From assembly GCA_032622095.1 (NCBI GenBank), contig CP136065.1:61177094-61241093 (forward strand): 64,000 bases of DNA, read 5' to 3'. A program made the position numbers and the translations under genes. The stretch is from Siphonodentalium dalli. Its lineage: Eukaryota > Mollusca > Scaphopoda > Gadilida > Siphonodentaliidae. The notes beneath the pieces are model-generated. The model searched no databases. It saw only the letters and a program-made list of their open reading frames with translations, and was not told the DNA's origin. Positions 22,961-34,643 of this stretch are shown piece after piece. Position 1 is the first letter of the stretch, and every line of letters begins with the position of its first letter.

Positions 22961-25288
22961 CTTTCGGCAATCAAATAATAAATAACAACTTGCGAAAAAT
23001 GGACATGCTATCAGTAAATCTCCTAAACATATATTTACTTCTCGAGTCCAAATTTGACCAATTATGGCATTTACCAGGACATTCACGCAGACTGCTTCAA
23101 GTAATGTTTTCTTTTGTTTTAATACTAAGACATTAATATAAGGCAACTCGAGTATACTATCATTGCTGTTACAGATAATTTAATGAGGAAATACACACTA
23201 AGACTCATCATATTCTAAGCTATCTGTATTTTAGAGTTATTATACATTATCATTGGCTTCTGTTACAGTAGATTGTTTATCAACTTTGATTCACACATGC
23301 AGAATCTCATCACTTTTTTTATTTCTTCAATGATTTAGCAAACTTATGATTTTCTAGCTGTACACACCATGTACGAGTGCCGGTTCTCAATAACTATCAA
23401 AGAAAATTAGTCAAGTAAATCATGTTTTGTACAATGTCAGGATAATGTCAAAAGACATCCTCTGGTCATACTAATGATCAACATGCCATGGTGAGGTAAT
23501 AGCATACATATTCACAGTGTGTTAGCCTGTACTCAAGGATTTGTCGTATTTCCGATTTATGCTACGCCTTTCTTCCAATTTGCATCATTTTTACCAAAAA
23601 TACCAATGACATGTGTACAAAATCTGTCAATAAAAGTGATTAAAGTGATGTGAAACACCCCAGTAAGGTGATCAAATAGAAATTGAGAATAATCTTGCTC
23701 AAAGTAGTTATTTTTTTATGAATATTAATCCAAATTAACAACACACGCCATCATTCTTATACATTAATTAAATACAATGACTCTCATACTATAGTTGACT
23801 GTTGTTAGCATTATTTTCAGGCAATAAATCAATTCTGAAGCAGCATTTCAAAAATTTGTGATATTGTTGGAATCTGATGATATGGGGACCATTGCGTCGG
23901 CTTGAGTAACTTTAATGTTCAGATATTGTAGGGGTCCAAAATTGAGCCAATCAGTAATGTACATAGCAAATTCAACATCATAGGCAGACCAACAATTGGG
24001 AAGCTGGTTCTAATACAGTTAACCATGGTTTTGTGACAACCAAGTCCTGCTTTGTCATGGTATTTAGACCCCTCATGATGAAATCAGTTTTAAAATTGTT
24101 TTTTCTAAATAAATATGTGTAAGTGTGTAAAAAGCCACCTGCCAAACAAATTTTAAGCCACTTTTGTCATGTGGCCAAGCAGCCTTTTATTTGTTATTTA
24201 TTCAAAGAAAATTAATATTTTTTCTAATTCATATTATATAATGTCAAAATAGTTGTGAAGTTTATATATCATAGTTATGGCTATAGGCCAGCTCATCAAA
24301 ATCATTATATCTACATCAGATTATCCACATATCTTCAAATTATCTTCTATCTGAAACATTACTATCTAATTCTCCCTTTTTCTCCCATTGGTCTGATATC
24401 AATTTTTCTAATACCAACTGTATTACAAATACCAAATCTTAGTCTCACTTAGTCACACCTATTGAACGAGCCCACTACGTGAGCTAATGCGAGAACAAAA
24501 TAAAAATAAAGCCAACTGTGAACATCAAATTGTTTGGAATACATCGCACTTAGTCCAAGCACACTCACGCTGTGGGCTCGGTCACACCATAACTGGCGAA
24601 GACACATATAAGCTATCAGCTTGTTGTTGAATCCCCTCCATACCATACATGTAACTTGTTATTATATTGTACCATAATTACTTTATGAATTATATGGATT
24701 AAATACTGTTTACAGTTACCTCTACTTTCAGATAGGATCAACTTTATCTTCTGAACTGTGAATGTCAGCAAGAATAATCTTCACCTGGGACGATACTGGT
24801 GACATAGTGATACAGAAAATCTGGAAGGCCTTGTATTGACACATTGCTATATTTTGCAGAAAAAGAAGAATCAAGCAAATGTTTGGAGGCTTTTCTGATA
24901 GACAATTTAAAATCTGCAAAATATATTATCATATGATTTTTTTATTTATATACACCATACCTTGTAATCAAACAAACAGCTAGATCTTCATGCACAATTT
25001 TGAACTGGGTGTTAACTCTAGATTTTGTTGATGACAGTGTCATTTTGTAAATCAAGAGCCACCCTTGTGTTCATTCACTTGCATATATTTCTTTGTTTTT
25101 GCACAACTGCATCTAGCAATTTGCTACTTTCTAAAGCATTCCAGCTAGTATTTCCAGATTCCAATTTTGAAAGTTATAGCAATGCTCCTTGTTTCAAAGT
25201 GACTACATTTAATCTGAGGCATTGACACCTATATACATGAAAGTGAAAATGGTTCTTGCAGAAATAGTCATTCTGATCAGTCACATGC
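22961..25288. other. Quiet region with two small repeat remnants
   Basis: No gene seen in 2.3 kb. An inverted R1 terminus (TGATATGGGGACCATTGCGT and AGTAACTTTAATG) lies at 23868-23930. A small inverted repeat lies at 24455-24592. The remainder is AT-rich without visible structure. Confidence 0.45.
24455..24592. mobile_element. Small inverted-repeat element
   Basis: ACGAGCCCACTACGTGAG near 24466 is matched inverted, with two mismatches, by CTCACGCTGTGGGCTCGGT near 24565. It is about 135 bp in total, a MITE-sized foldback. Confidence 0.4.
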
Positions 25289-25292
25289 TTTT

Positions 25293-25683
25293 TATATGCC
25301 TGTTTGAAGAAAAAAAATGTTGTATTTCGTAATCCGTCTGTCCCTCTGTCTGTCCATCCATCTGTCTGTTAATTTGTTCTTGTTTCTGACCGTTAACCCC
25401 AGCTTGGATTATCTGAACATAATTATGTATGTGTTTTTCCTAGCTAAAATATACAAACCAAGTTCGAATATGTGTTCCGTCATATTATTTTTAAATGAGC
25501 TACGGTCCTTTTTCGACTTAGAAATTGCCTAATTTCTTAACATTTTGTTTTCTTGTCGGTAACTCTAGTGGGTATTATTTTATCTGAACCAATGTTGGTA
25601 TTTGTGCTTCCCGGTTAAAAATAGAGACCAAGTTCGAATATGGGTTCCGTCCAATTATTTTTACATGAGTTAAGGCCCTTTTT
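25293..25683 (+). mobile_element. Family A-like element, outer shell of a nest
   Basis: After a T5 run, TATATGCCTGTTTGAAG and a GTCTGTCC microsatellite introduce two cores with GAACCAATGTTGGTATTTGT, AAGTTCGAATATGGGTTCCG and GAGTTAAGGCCC. The second core is interrupted at its T-run by the next family A copy. Confidence 0.55.
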
Positions 25684-25709
25684 TATACGCCCTTTTGAAA
25701 AAAAGGTTG

Positions 25710-26556
25710 TCTCCAATATATTTTGAGACTTCCGTATATAAATATATGTGTATAGAATCGAAACCAAACTTCCTATCTAAAGGTCAAATCCCACGGGAAT
25801 GGTCGTCGCAGCGTTTTGGAGAAGCTCAGAGCACCTGTTCTCCACTCTGTCACCAAAAACGGCACTGCGGTGGTTAATCAAGTGATAATTTAATGAATTT
25901 TGAAAAATAAGAGTTTTATCAACATAAATCGATTTTAATGGGAAATCCTATGTTAAAATTTAGCATCGAAAAAATTTAATTTCTTCTATCTAAAACATAA
26001 TTACGTGTTGGACTGTGTCATTTTAAGAATATATAAGTATTACACGCAGTCACACGAAGTCTCAGCTTGAAATTTTGAAAAATAAGAGTTTTATCGACAT
26101 AAATCGATTTGAATGCGAAATCCTATGTAAAAATTTAAATATTATTTTCGATACACTGTTAAAATTCTATAGAAGCAAAGTGGTCAACTCGGGACGGGTC
26201 AACCGATTGAGCCCAAACTTGCTACCTACATGTATGGGTACTTTTGTCCCGAATGTGTCACGGACGGGTCAAATCGGGACCCCGATGTGACATTGACCTT
26301 CAAACTGGTCAATTCAAGGTCAAATTGGGTAAAACTGGCGGATTTCTGTACTTTTGTCCGGGGAGTGTTTTGGACAGGTCAAATCATGACCACGACCTGA
26401 CCTTGACCTACAAAATTGTCAATTCAAGGTCAAATCGGGTAAAACTTGCTGATTTCGACGAAATTTGGTACAAATGCAGCACAAGTGTCTCGGAACCTGT
26501 TGCAATTGCTATTTCGAACAAAGCCATGGGACGAATGCCGCGGGCTAACCTGCTAG
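25710..26556 (+). mobile_element. Non-autonomous Helitron, 847 bp, with empty site
   Basis: Starts TCTCCAATATATTTTGAGAC and ends with a degenerate hairpin, AACCTG and CTAG before TATTAT. The related family A copy at 39869 reads AAAAAAGGTCGTATTATGGA without interruption. Its equivalent of this insertion point is 39893/39894, which fixes both ends and shows no target duplication. The 3' half contains TTCAAGGTCA and TGACCTTGACC words. The insertion is after G rather than the usual A. Confidence 0.8.
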
Positions 26557-26916
26557 TATTATATAAATGGGTTGTCCGTCCATCTGTCCGTCCGCATTTG
26601 GTTTCCGGATGATAACATTAGATTGAATCGAGTGAACTGAACCAAATTTGGTATGTTAGTTTACCACCCCAAAATACAGATCATGTTCGAATATGGGTTT
26701 TGTCCGCATGATTTTGACTGAGTTATACCCCTTTTGCGACTTAGATTTTACCTGATATGCAGTTTCCAGATGATAACTTTAGATTGAATTGAGTGAACTG
26801 AACCAAATTTGGTGTTCAGATCAAGTTCAAATATGGGTTCTGCCTACATGATTTTGCAGGTCAAGTTCGAATTTGAGTCCGATCCAACCATTTTTGCCAG
26901 AGTTATAGGATTTTTT

Positions 26917-27507
26917 TATACCCCCACTTTCGAAGAAAATGGGGGGTAGTATACTGGATTGACTGCGTCCGTCCGTCATGCTTTCTCCCTCTGTGTCTGT
27001 CCGTCCGTCCATCCGACCTCATAACTCCAACAACTATGAACCAATTTAAAAAAAAATTGGTACGCAAGCTCCTTAGGACTGCCTCTCGCCTCTCTGTATG
27101 ATGCTAAATTTTTTTTAAAGTTACGCCTCATTTTCGACATAGAAAATTCTGTCCCACTTAATAACTTTAACAAAAATGAACCGATTTCAAAATTTTTTGG
27201 TATTCATGTTTCTCACAATACCCTTTCTACATGATGCGGCTAGTGATTGGCTCAGACTGTTTTTCGTAATATTACACTTCATTTTCGACTTATTTTGACT
27301 TCGAAAATTCTGTCCGACTTAATAACTTTAACAAATATGAACCAATTTGAATAATTTTTTCTGTACAAGCTTCTTGTGACACCATATCGATATTATTAGT
27401 CCGAATTTTTCTTTAAAGTTAAAAATCTGTTTTGTTGGGTTTACGGATAATGCGGGTTGAATTTGCCATGGTGGGGGTATGCTAGCACTCGAGTGGACAC
27501 CTCTTGT
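26917..27507 (+). mobile_element. Family B element, copy 1
   Basis: After a T7 run, TATACCCCCACTTTCGAAGA with AAATGGGGGGTA forms a palindromic head. GTCCGTCC repeats, several ~150 bp cores (TATGAACCGATTTCAAAATT, CGACTTA..AAAATTCTGTCC) and the tail GTGGGGGTATGCTAGCACTC then GAGTG follow. The short ends TACCCCCAC and GTGGGGGTA are inverted. Copy 2 is at 47417-48006. Confidence 0.7.
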
Positions 27508-28130
27508 TTTGTCTGAAAATAGCCGAAAATAAATATTTAAAAGTTTTTTTGAGGGATTTTCAGTCATAAATACCACACTTGAAGTTATTGTGTTTTATTT
27601 TTTTTATTATTTCATCTTAAGTCAAACGTTTCAACCAAATGAATTAAACCTTGCCCCACTCTACTCCAGAAAAGGCGTATTATGCCCACGCTCCGACGGC
27701 GTGCTCTTGTTCGACTTTCTATTTGCCCAATTTCACAATTATTTTTTTCCAACTGATAGCTCCTGTTTGGATTATTTGAACTGAACCAAAGTTGGTATGT
27801 GTGTCTCTTTGCAAAAGATACAGGCCAAGTTCAAATATGGGTTTCATCCAATTATCTGTCCTGTTATTCATCTGATCATATTGAAATTTATAGCAAATTG
27901 AAAACATGGTATTATTAAAGTGCAGCATATTGTGGGACTTATTTATCCCAATGTTTTATAACCTTTTGAATGTTACTTGATCGAAAAAATTACCATTTTG
28001 AAAAATCACACTTTTAACTTTTACACTCGTGTAGACCAAGACTTGTCGGTCCACAATAGCTTGAGATATCAGTTGTGTTGATGTCTTTTTGGACCCAGTC
28101 AAGTGCTATTGCTCTTCTATAACAGAATTT

Positions 28131-28561
28131 CTTCTATAACAGACTTTCATTAAAAAGTCGTACTCTATATAATTACATGTGGAGCCTGGATATTCATGTG
28201 AACTGTTGAATGTGATTAGTCATCTGACATGTCCACGATTAATCTGTCTTCATACTGATGTATCAATTACTATGATAGAAAAAGGTATTTAAGTGAAGAT
28301 TTGATAGATTATTATATTGTTTACACACATTTTCTGATAATGTGACACATTCAAATTCTCTGGAATACAATGGTTTGTTTAGTTAAATCTTGTTGCTTTG
28401 ACATTCAACAAACTTCTGATATACGATTGTTTTATATCATCATGCTTGGGAAAGAATGCCCTTTATGTTCACATGCACAAGGCGCTAATTGACTTAATCT
28501 GAGGACATGCCAGCAAGATAACTCCCGCCCTCGATTATGGGCGTAAAGTCTGTTATAGAAA
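28131..28561. mobile_element. TIR element, ~430 bp
   Basis: TTCTATAACAGACTTT near 28132 is answered inverted by AAAGTCTGTTATAGAA ending near 28560. The interior is AT-rich and non-coding. An extra TTCTATAACAGA lies just outside on the left. Confidence 0.5.
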
Positions 28562-29589
28562 AGTAACTCGGTCAAAAACAGTATCAATCCAACTGATTTC
28601 CCAGGCTGAGGAGACTCGGTCTAACACTTGTGTTTATGGGTTATTGGGTGATCAGTGATTATTAAAGTGTCATAGACTTAATGCTGCATGGGATTTTCTT
28701 GAACTTGATAAGAGCCTAGCATTTTATTATTGGTTCATTGTGTTTTATTGGGATGGTAGTTATACATGCGTAGATCTTTCTGTACCCAATTTTCACAAAC
28801 TGCATTGTGGGTGTACATGTACATGTAGATGTATCACTAATTAATAGTGTCACATAATTACGCCATGAATATGTATGCAGATTATACGGTATTGATATCA
28901 AACTCGATCGAAATTAGTGATTAACTGAAAACTGCTTAATTATTTTTGCTCATACACATAACTGTATTTACTTAAATTAATAAAACATAACCGAAATGTA
29001 CATATATATATTAATTATACAACCTGAGAATTGCACATGCGATTTAATTTTTCGTGTAACATACTTAAACTGAAATTAATCAACACTGTATAGCAATAAT
29101 GTCTGGATTGACTTCGCCATGGATTTATTAAAGGCAAACATTGCCATAAAGCAGCTATAAGAATGTGTGTTTCACCGAATGCGACATTAAAACTTTGCCA
29201 AATTTCAAGGAACTGGCTGTGCGAAACACTGCATCCAAATTTGGCAGTGTAATTGACATCAGCCAGTCTCTTGTAAATGAGGTTTCTTACTGAAACACCT
29301 ATTTTGCAGATGACTTGTATTATGGAGTTGTTTACCTTCAACAGATCTATTGTGTTAACCCTTGCTGGTCCTCCATATGGGATATGGTTCTAATCGAGTG
29401 GTTGCAGTGAACCAGATATTAGAGCGATTCGAAATCATGCACATAAAACAGCATGACAACTAGTCAATTTGTCGAAAATCCCATGCAGTAATAAGGCTGG
29501 TGACACTTAACCAACAATGATCACCCAGATAACCCATCAACATATGATTCTGTTGAGCCTCAAAGTTGAGTGTGATATTGTATACGCCT
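28562..29589. other. No feature seen
   Basis: AT-rich, unique-looking sequence. A weak open frame on the minus strand near 29.0-29.3 kb has no recognisable domain. Confidence 0.4.
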
Positions 29590-29905
29590 GTTTTGGGACA
29601 TATTAATTATGTTATTTGTATTTTTTATCTTAATAATAGCTTCTTTTTTTTTTAAATGTAGGAATTTGGATTCCTCTCACCAATTTTCACCAGAGTTATG
29701 GCCATTTTTGTTGGAATTTGCACTTAATTTTAGTTTCCGGATAACTTTTGCAAGTCTGAATAGAATGGAATTAAATTTGGTATGTGAGTTTATTAGCCCC
29801 AAATACAGGTGAAATTTCTTATTTGGATTCCGCTTGCTAATTTCCACTTGAGTTATGGCCCATTGTTGAAATTACCACGGGTGTATTTGGCCACGTCCTA
29901 GAAAT
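29590..29905 (+). repeat. Family A-type core repeats, fragment
   Basis: About one and a half cores: CACCAGAGTTATGGCCATTT, GAATTAAATTTGGTATGTGA, AGTTTCCGGATAACTTTTGC. A degenerate TATACGCCTG head lies just upstream (29582). Length and order match the cores at 46.5 kb. Confidence 0.55.
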
Positions 29906-31385
29906 GCTCTTGTTGAAAATTGCAAATATATCCAATCAAGCAATATTCTGACAGAAAGCTAGAAAACCCTCTGGTTAATTAACTCTCACAATGTGTTACA
30001 TTTTCATGCTCTCTATTTATGCAAATTATCAATACGAATGGATATACTGTGTATTATATGAGGGAGGAACTTAATTTTTTCAGTTATTTATATATTATAT
30101 ATCATATTGATGCTGAATCCCATGTTGTTTTTAAAATTTTGTATACAAATCTTACACAATAAATTTATCTTGAATTAGAGTATCTTGCTTTATTGAATAT
30201 GTCTTCTCATGGGTTATCTAAAAACCTTGAGCTCTGGTTATCAGAAATTAGTTCCAAACCGTCTTGTTGGTGTGCACCCTCATATACTAAATAAAGATTT
30301 AATGCTGCACGGACAGAAACTATGAATATTGAAGCAGTTTAAAAAATAGTAATATCTTAATTTGGTATCTGCTGCTCTTATTTTATTAAACAAAGAAAAT
30401 TTCACATATTGTACACTCCTATCTAATTGACACTGTGAGCCACTAGCCTTGAGCAATATGAAACAACAATATATTTTCAATAATACAGTTGTATTCTTTA
30501 TTTACCTCTCAAAATGGGCATGGGTCCTGACGCAAGTTACAGTGAAGCCACTTTTGTCATAAGCATTCATATTCGCATTCATGCGAGGTGTTATTGTAAT
30601 TGCAAATAAAGAATAATAGGATTTTCTTTTATAGGGAATGTCAGATTACAAGAACTCAAATCTTAACATTCCTCAAGTTGACTACTCATTGGCAAAATTT
30701 AATATCCAGTTATCAAAGGGTTGGAGTGTGTCAACAGGGAAAAAGCTAATTATGCTTTCATAGTTGACAAACTATATCAGGGCTGTTTACTGATTAAATT
30801 TGTTTATCTCAGATTTAATGAATTGTGGGACATCGATCTCCTGATAGTATCCAGATTGTATAACCTGGACATGTCAATAAGAAATGAGAGTTTGTTCAGG
30901 AACATGTGAAGATATCTTGGATATGGTGTCAAATTAATCGCACCCCTAAAATTCATAAGGAGTTGTGAGTTATATTCCATTGGCAATATTGAAGAGTGCC
31001 AATTAACTCTAGCAATTCCTAGGGTGGGTGAAGATACTCGGATACTTCGTAGCTAGGTACCTACAGTGAAGGCAACTCCACTCCAGTCAATGAGTTCGGG
31101 ACCAGGATGATGAACCAACTAAATCCATGCTGGACGTCCCAGAAAACCCATTCGACTCGGTGAAGAATTCAATCATGACACTCCAAATTAAAATCAAATT
31201 AAATTAGATTATATTATTACAAACCCTTTTCACATTTATTATTTATTTGCGCTTAAGCACAAATACCTAACATTCCCTTACTTCCCACTGATTGTGAATG
31301 ATTGAGTCCATCTCATAGTATATTATTATGGGCCCATAGTAATAGCCCCATACAGACTCGAATTGAAGAAAAAAAAACATTTACA
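29906..31385. other. No gene seen
   Basis: AT-rich sequence without a supported feature. The patch 31020-31190 is richer in GC and looks unique, but has no long open frame or paired splice signals. A single ATTTGCGCTTAAGCAC unit appears at 31246, ahead of the main cluster at 31.84 kb. Confidence 0.4.
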
Positions 31386-31780
31386 TATGCATAGCATATC
31401 TGTCCCTGGTGTCCCAGGAATTAGTGCCTCACTCCCAGAGCTCTAGTATATGTTATTAAAGGGACATCTCCTGCACAGATATATATATATATATATATAT
31501 ATATCACTTCCATGGCCATAAAAAGGGAATTAAGGGTTACAGGGGGCTTGCTTCCTTTTTATGGTGTACTTACTGACTTGAAATAGGGGGGAAACCTATT
31601 TTCATATTATCAGCATCCCTGTCTCCAAGAATTTGTGTCTCCATCCCAGAGATCTAGTATATTTTATAAATAAGACATATCCTGCACAGATCTATATCTT
31701 TTCCATGGTCATAAAAGGGATCTAGGGGTTACTGGGGGATTGCTTCCCTCATATGGTGGGTTTATATAGACTTGAGTGAT
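31386..31780. repeat. Two-copy tandem repeat, ~230 bp unit
   Basis: Both copies carry CCAGAG.TCTAGTATAT, CATCTCCTGCACAGAT (or CATATCCTGCACAGAT), TCCATGG.CATAAAA, and GGGTTAC.GGGGG.TTGCTTCC in the same order. The first has an (AT)n run inserted at 31482-31504. Confidence 0.65.
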
Positions 31781-31839
31781 GTGTTTAGGCCTGTGCCAAT
31801 TAAAATTAATTCAGGGGGGAATCAATGAATATTATTTTT

Positions 31840-31995
31840 TATTTGCGCTTAAGTGGAAATTATTTGCACTTAAGCATAAATAATTTGCACTTAAGGGCAA
31901 ATTATTTGCGTTTGAGCACAAATGATTTACGCTTAAGCGTAAATATTTGCGCTTAAGCGCAAATCATAGAGGTTATTTGCGCTTAAGCACAAATA
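31840..31995. repeat. Palindromic minisatellite ATTTGCGCTTAAGCGCAAAT
   Basis: At least six adjacent imperfect copies of a 20 bp perfect palindrome and its variants (ATTTGCACTTAAGCATAAAT, ATTTACGCTTAAGCGTAAAT). Substitutions are often matched in the opposite arm, for example TACGC with GCGTA, so self-complementarity is kept. Confidence 0.75.
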
Positions 31996-32383
31996 TTGCG
32001 TAATAAATATTCAACAATGAACGGATACCTGTCTTAATTTTCAAACTATTCCAATCTTCACGTCAGCAGTCACCTACCTCAGCGGAGAGTTTCTACTTTA
32101 AAAAAAAAATGATATATATATATATATATATATATAATTATACATGTATATTGAAAGGAAACAGGTGCGATGATGAGCATAATATATAGGCCTATAGTCG
32201 AGCGATGTGCCAGCCTCGCATTCGAATTGTCATGACATTGTCAGTATAGACCTAGATTTGCATATAGCGTATAGTAGTTCAATGAGTTGAGTTGTTCACT
32301 AAGTTTATAACATGTCACTAACGGTGTGTGCACGTGCAGATACGCACAATGAATTTCGTGGTTGTTATCTAACACTAATAAGT

Positions 32384-32454
32384 AGATCATGCCATGAATC
32401 TCAACTTTGTCTACGGTCGTTTGACAGCTATAGTAGAGATTCATGACATGACCT
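32384..32454. repeat. 71 bp hairpin
   Basis: AGATCATGCCATGAATCTC pairs with GAGATTCATGACATGACCT across a 33 base loop, with two mismatches. The arm resembles the CATGCCACGAATCTCTACT words at 6.36 and 56.68 kb. Confidence 0.5.
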
Positions 32455-33117
32455 AACTTATAAGTACTCGGGGCACAGGATATTTCAGTCGGGATGATTA
32501 TTATGGCATACCCCAGTCTACAGTTGTGATATCTGCAATGGTCAGCAAACCCAGGTCATAGTATATGCCTACTTATGTAGGCTATAGCTTTGGCCACCCT
32601 GCGTGTCACGTCGAGGGATCGCAGCACCTGCATCTATATAGTCCTATGGGTCGAAAAATCATGCATGCATGGCGACACCCTTGGCATTGCAGTAGCTAAG
32701 GTAGCCTATATAGGCCTATACATATATAGGCCATCGTGTGCGTATATAATTTAGCTTTATTGTGCCTTTATATTTGCATCTGCACACTAACTTGTAAATA
32801 ATGTACATAACTATATATACCGTAGGCCTACATGTATGGTAATTTTTTCACGCTCACTGAAGCAATTAAGCGCATTTGAAGCAATGGCACATATATATGT
32901 AGACCTATACTGAGTCCGTGCTTACATTTCTCTGATATAAAAAGGCGTGGTTTTAGAAAATATAAATTATATTAAAATCACAAGACCTTTCAATATAAAC
33001 TCATAGGCCCCTATTGTCATCGCATCGGGCGTCAGCCCATTAGTTTGCCTTTAGTTGGTTGGTTTAAACATATTTATTGTAACTCAATTTACAAGGGATT
33101 GGGGGACAAGTTTGTTG

Positions 33118-33161
33118 GTTTAACCATCGATCTATATTATAATATACGTCGATGGTTTAAC
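33118..33161. repeat. 44 bp near-perfect palindrome
   Basis: GTTTAACCATCGATCTATAT continues into its own complement ATATACGTCGATGGTTTAAC with almost no loop and few mismatches. A cruciform-capable sequence with no evident partner. Confidence 0.6.
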
Positions 33162-34239
33162 AGTACTGTCTTCGAGGAACCGTCTCATTTTATAGGTAGG
33201 CTATATACAGTCCTCGTCAATATACAATCATGGAACCGCGAGACGACAGGCCTATATACATGCAAACTTGAAGCATGGATGATGATTCGAAAAATTGCAA
33301 AACTTGTAGGCCTATCTGCACAATCATAGCCAGGCAGTCTAGTTACTACATTAATCTGCGTATAGCTTGAGGTAGGCCTACATATACTGGTAGGCCTATA
33401 GCTACCCCAGTCCCATATAGATACATTTTATAACTTGAATCACATTGCACACATTTAGGCCATAAGCAGCAATATCTGTCGGCATCATGGGGACTATATA
33501 TGCCTATGTAGATTATTTTTTTTATTATATATGGCGATAGGCCTATTAAATTTGAGCTACACATATGTATAAATGTAGCCCTATGGCGATCGAGATACAC
33601 GCATTTGCACGAAGTCAAGTTTGTATATTGCATGTCGCTACCTGTAATCCTGTATATATGGCCGGGCGGCCCGGGCCTAACTATAATGACACATGCAATA
33701 GATTAGTATAGCATTTAGTAACTTTTTATGGGTTTTATATATATATAAATCATATTAACTTGTTTATATATATAACATTTTGTAGGTCTTTAACTTTAGA
33801 AGGCACACATTGCAATTTTATTTAGTAAAACAAATTTTCTCGTTCTCAAAACTAGGAAATAAGCTGAAATTTTATAACCGGCTTGTGCAATACGTCACGC
33901 ATTTTGAGTACACATGGAGCTGAAAATTTCACACGAATTTTTAGAAACTGTTATAATAAAATTGACGATATTAACCACAGAGGCGATGAACACATACTGA
34001 CTGGGTGGCAACTTGTTTCCAACCAACCAACGAATGTACATGACGGGTGAGTATGTGTTATTATAGCTCGATGGTGGTGATATTCGACTCATAAATTTGA
34101 ACCTAATTAAGTCACATAATTTCGTCGTACTTTTGATAATAATACTAGGTATCATGACTTTTGTAAGTTTGTCAGTTTGTGATTGAACTTGAAGGTGAAC
34201 ATTTGACTTGTGAAATTGTGTTTCATGATAAAGAGAGTT

Positions 34240-34643
34240 CACTGAGGCTAATGGGGTCGTTGTCGTAACCTTTTACATAAATGCACACCAGTCTCAGGCT
34301 CGCGCAGTGTCACGTGACGGGCCATTGTCGTAGTGTTTTCTAAATAAATTCACACGTGTTGATATTTTTTGTAAGTTAATTTTCTTCCGTTCATCGATCA
34401 AACAACCATGCAGTTCTTTCGGTCCCTGTTTAATATACGATCAATATGTTACCGATGATCAATTTTATTGCAGTTTCGTCATTGACATTGTGATAAAAGA
34501 ATGACTATCAGAACTTAGCCCGGTCTTAGGAAGAAAAATAGTTATGAATTGAAGCAGACAGCAATTATTTATGGCAACATTTCAATCTCGCGGTGTGCAT
34601 TTATGTATAAAACGTTACGACAATGACCCCGTTAGCTTCACTG
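34240..34643. mobile_element. MITE with ~50 bp TIRs
   Basis: The left arm (34240-34290) contains GGGGTCGTTGTCGTAACC and ACATAAATGCACAC. The right arm (34593-34643) is its reverse complement with a few mismatches. AGTT flanks both ends and may be a target duplication. The interior has CACGTGAC and a second copy of the CATTGTCGTA motif. Non-coding. Confidence 0.65.

Larger units (their letters stand above)
25684..27715 (+). mobile_element. Family A element carrying a Helitron and family B
   Basis: Starts TATACGCCCTTTTGAAAAAA after a T6 run and ends with AAGGCGTATTATGCCCACGC and GACGGCGTGCTCTTGTT. The short ends TATACGCC and GGCGTATTA are mutually inverted. The interior holds GTCCGTCC repeats and cores with GAACCAAATTTGGTATGTTA. 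It is split by the Helitron at 25710-26556 and by family B at 26917-27507. Nothing is coding. Confidence 0.65.
32187..33544. repeat. Cluster of TAGGCCTA palindromes
   Basis: Exact TAGGCCTA occurs at 32187, 32711, 32823, 33307, 33373, 33391 and 33538, with CAGGCCTATA at 33249 and several one-mismatch variants. Elsewhere in the window I noticed it only near 9499 and 45248. There is no evident common flanking unit. No gene is supported inside; an open frame of about 94 codons at 33045-33329 has no recognisable domain. Confidence 0.6.
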
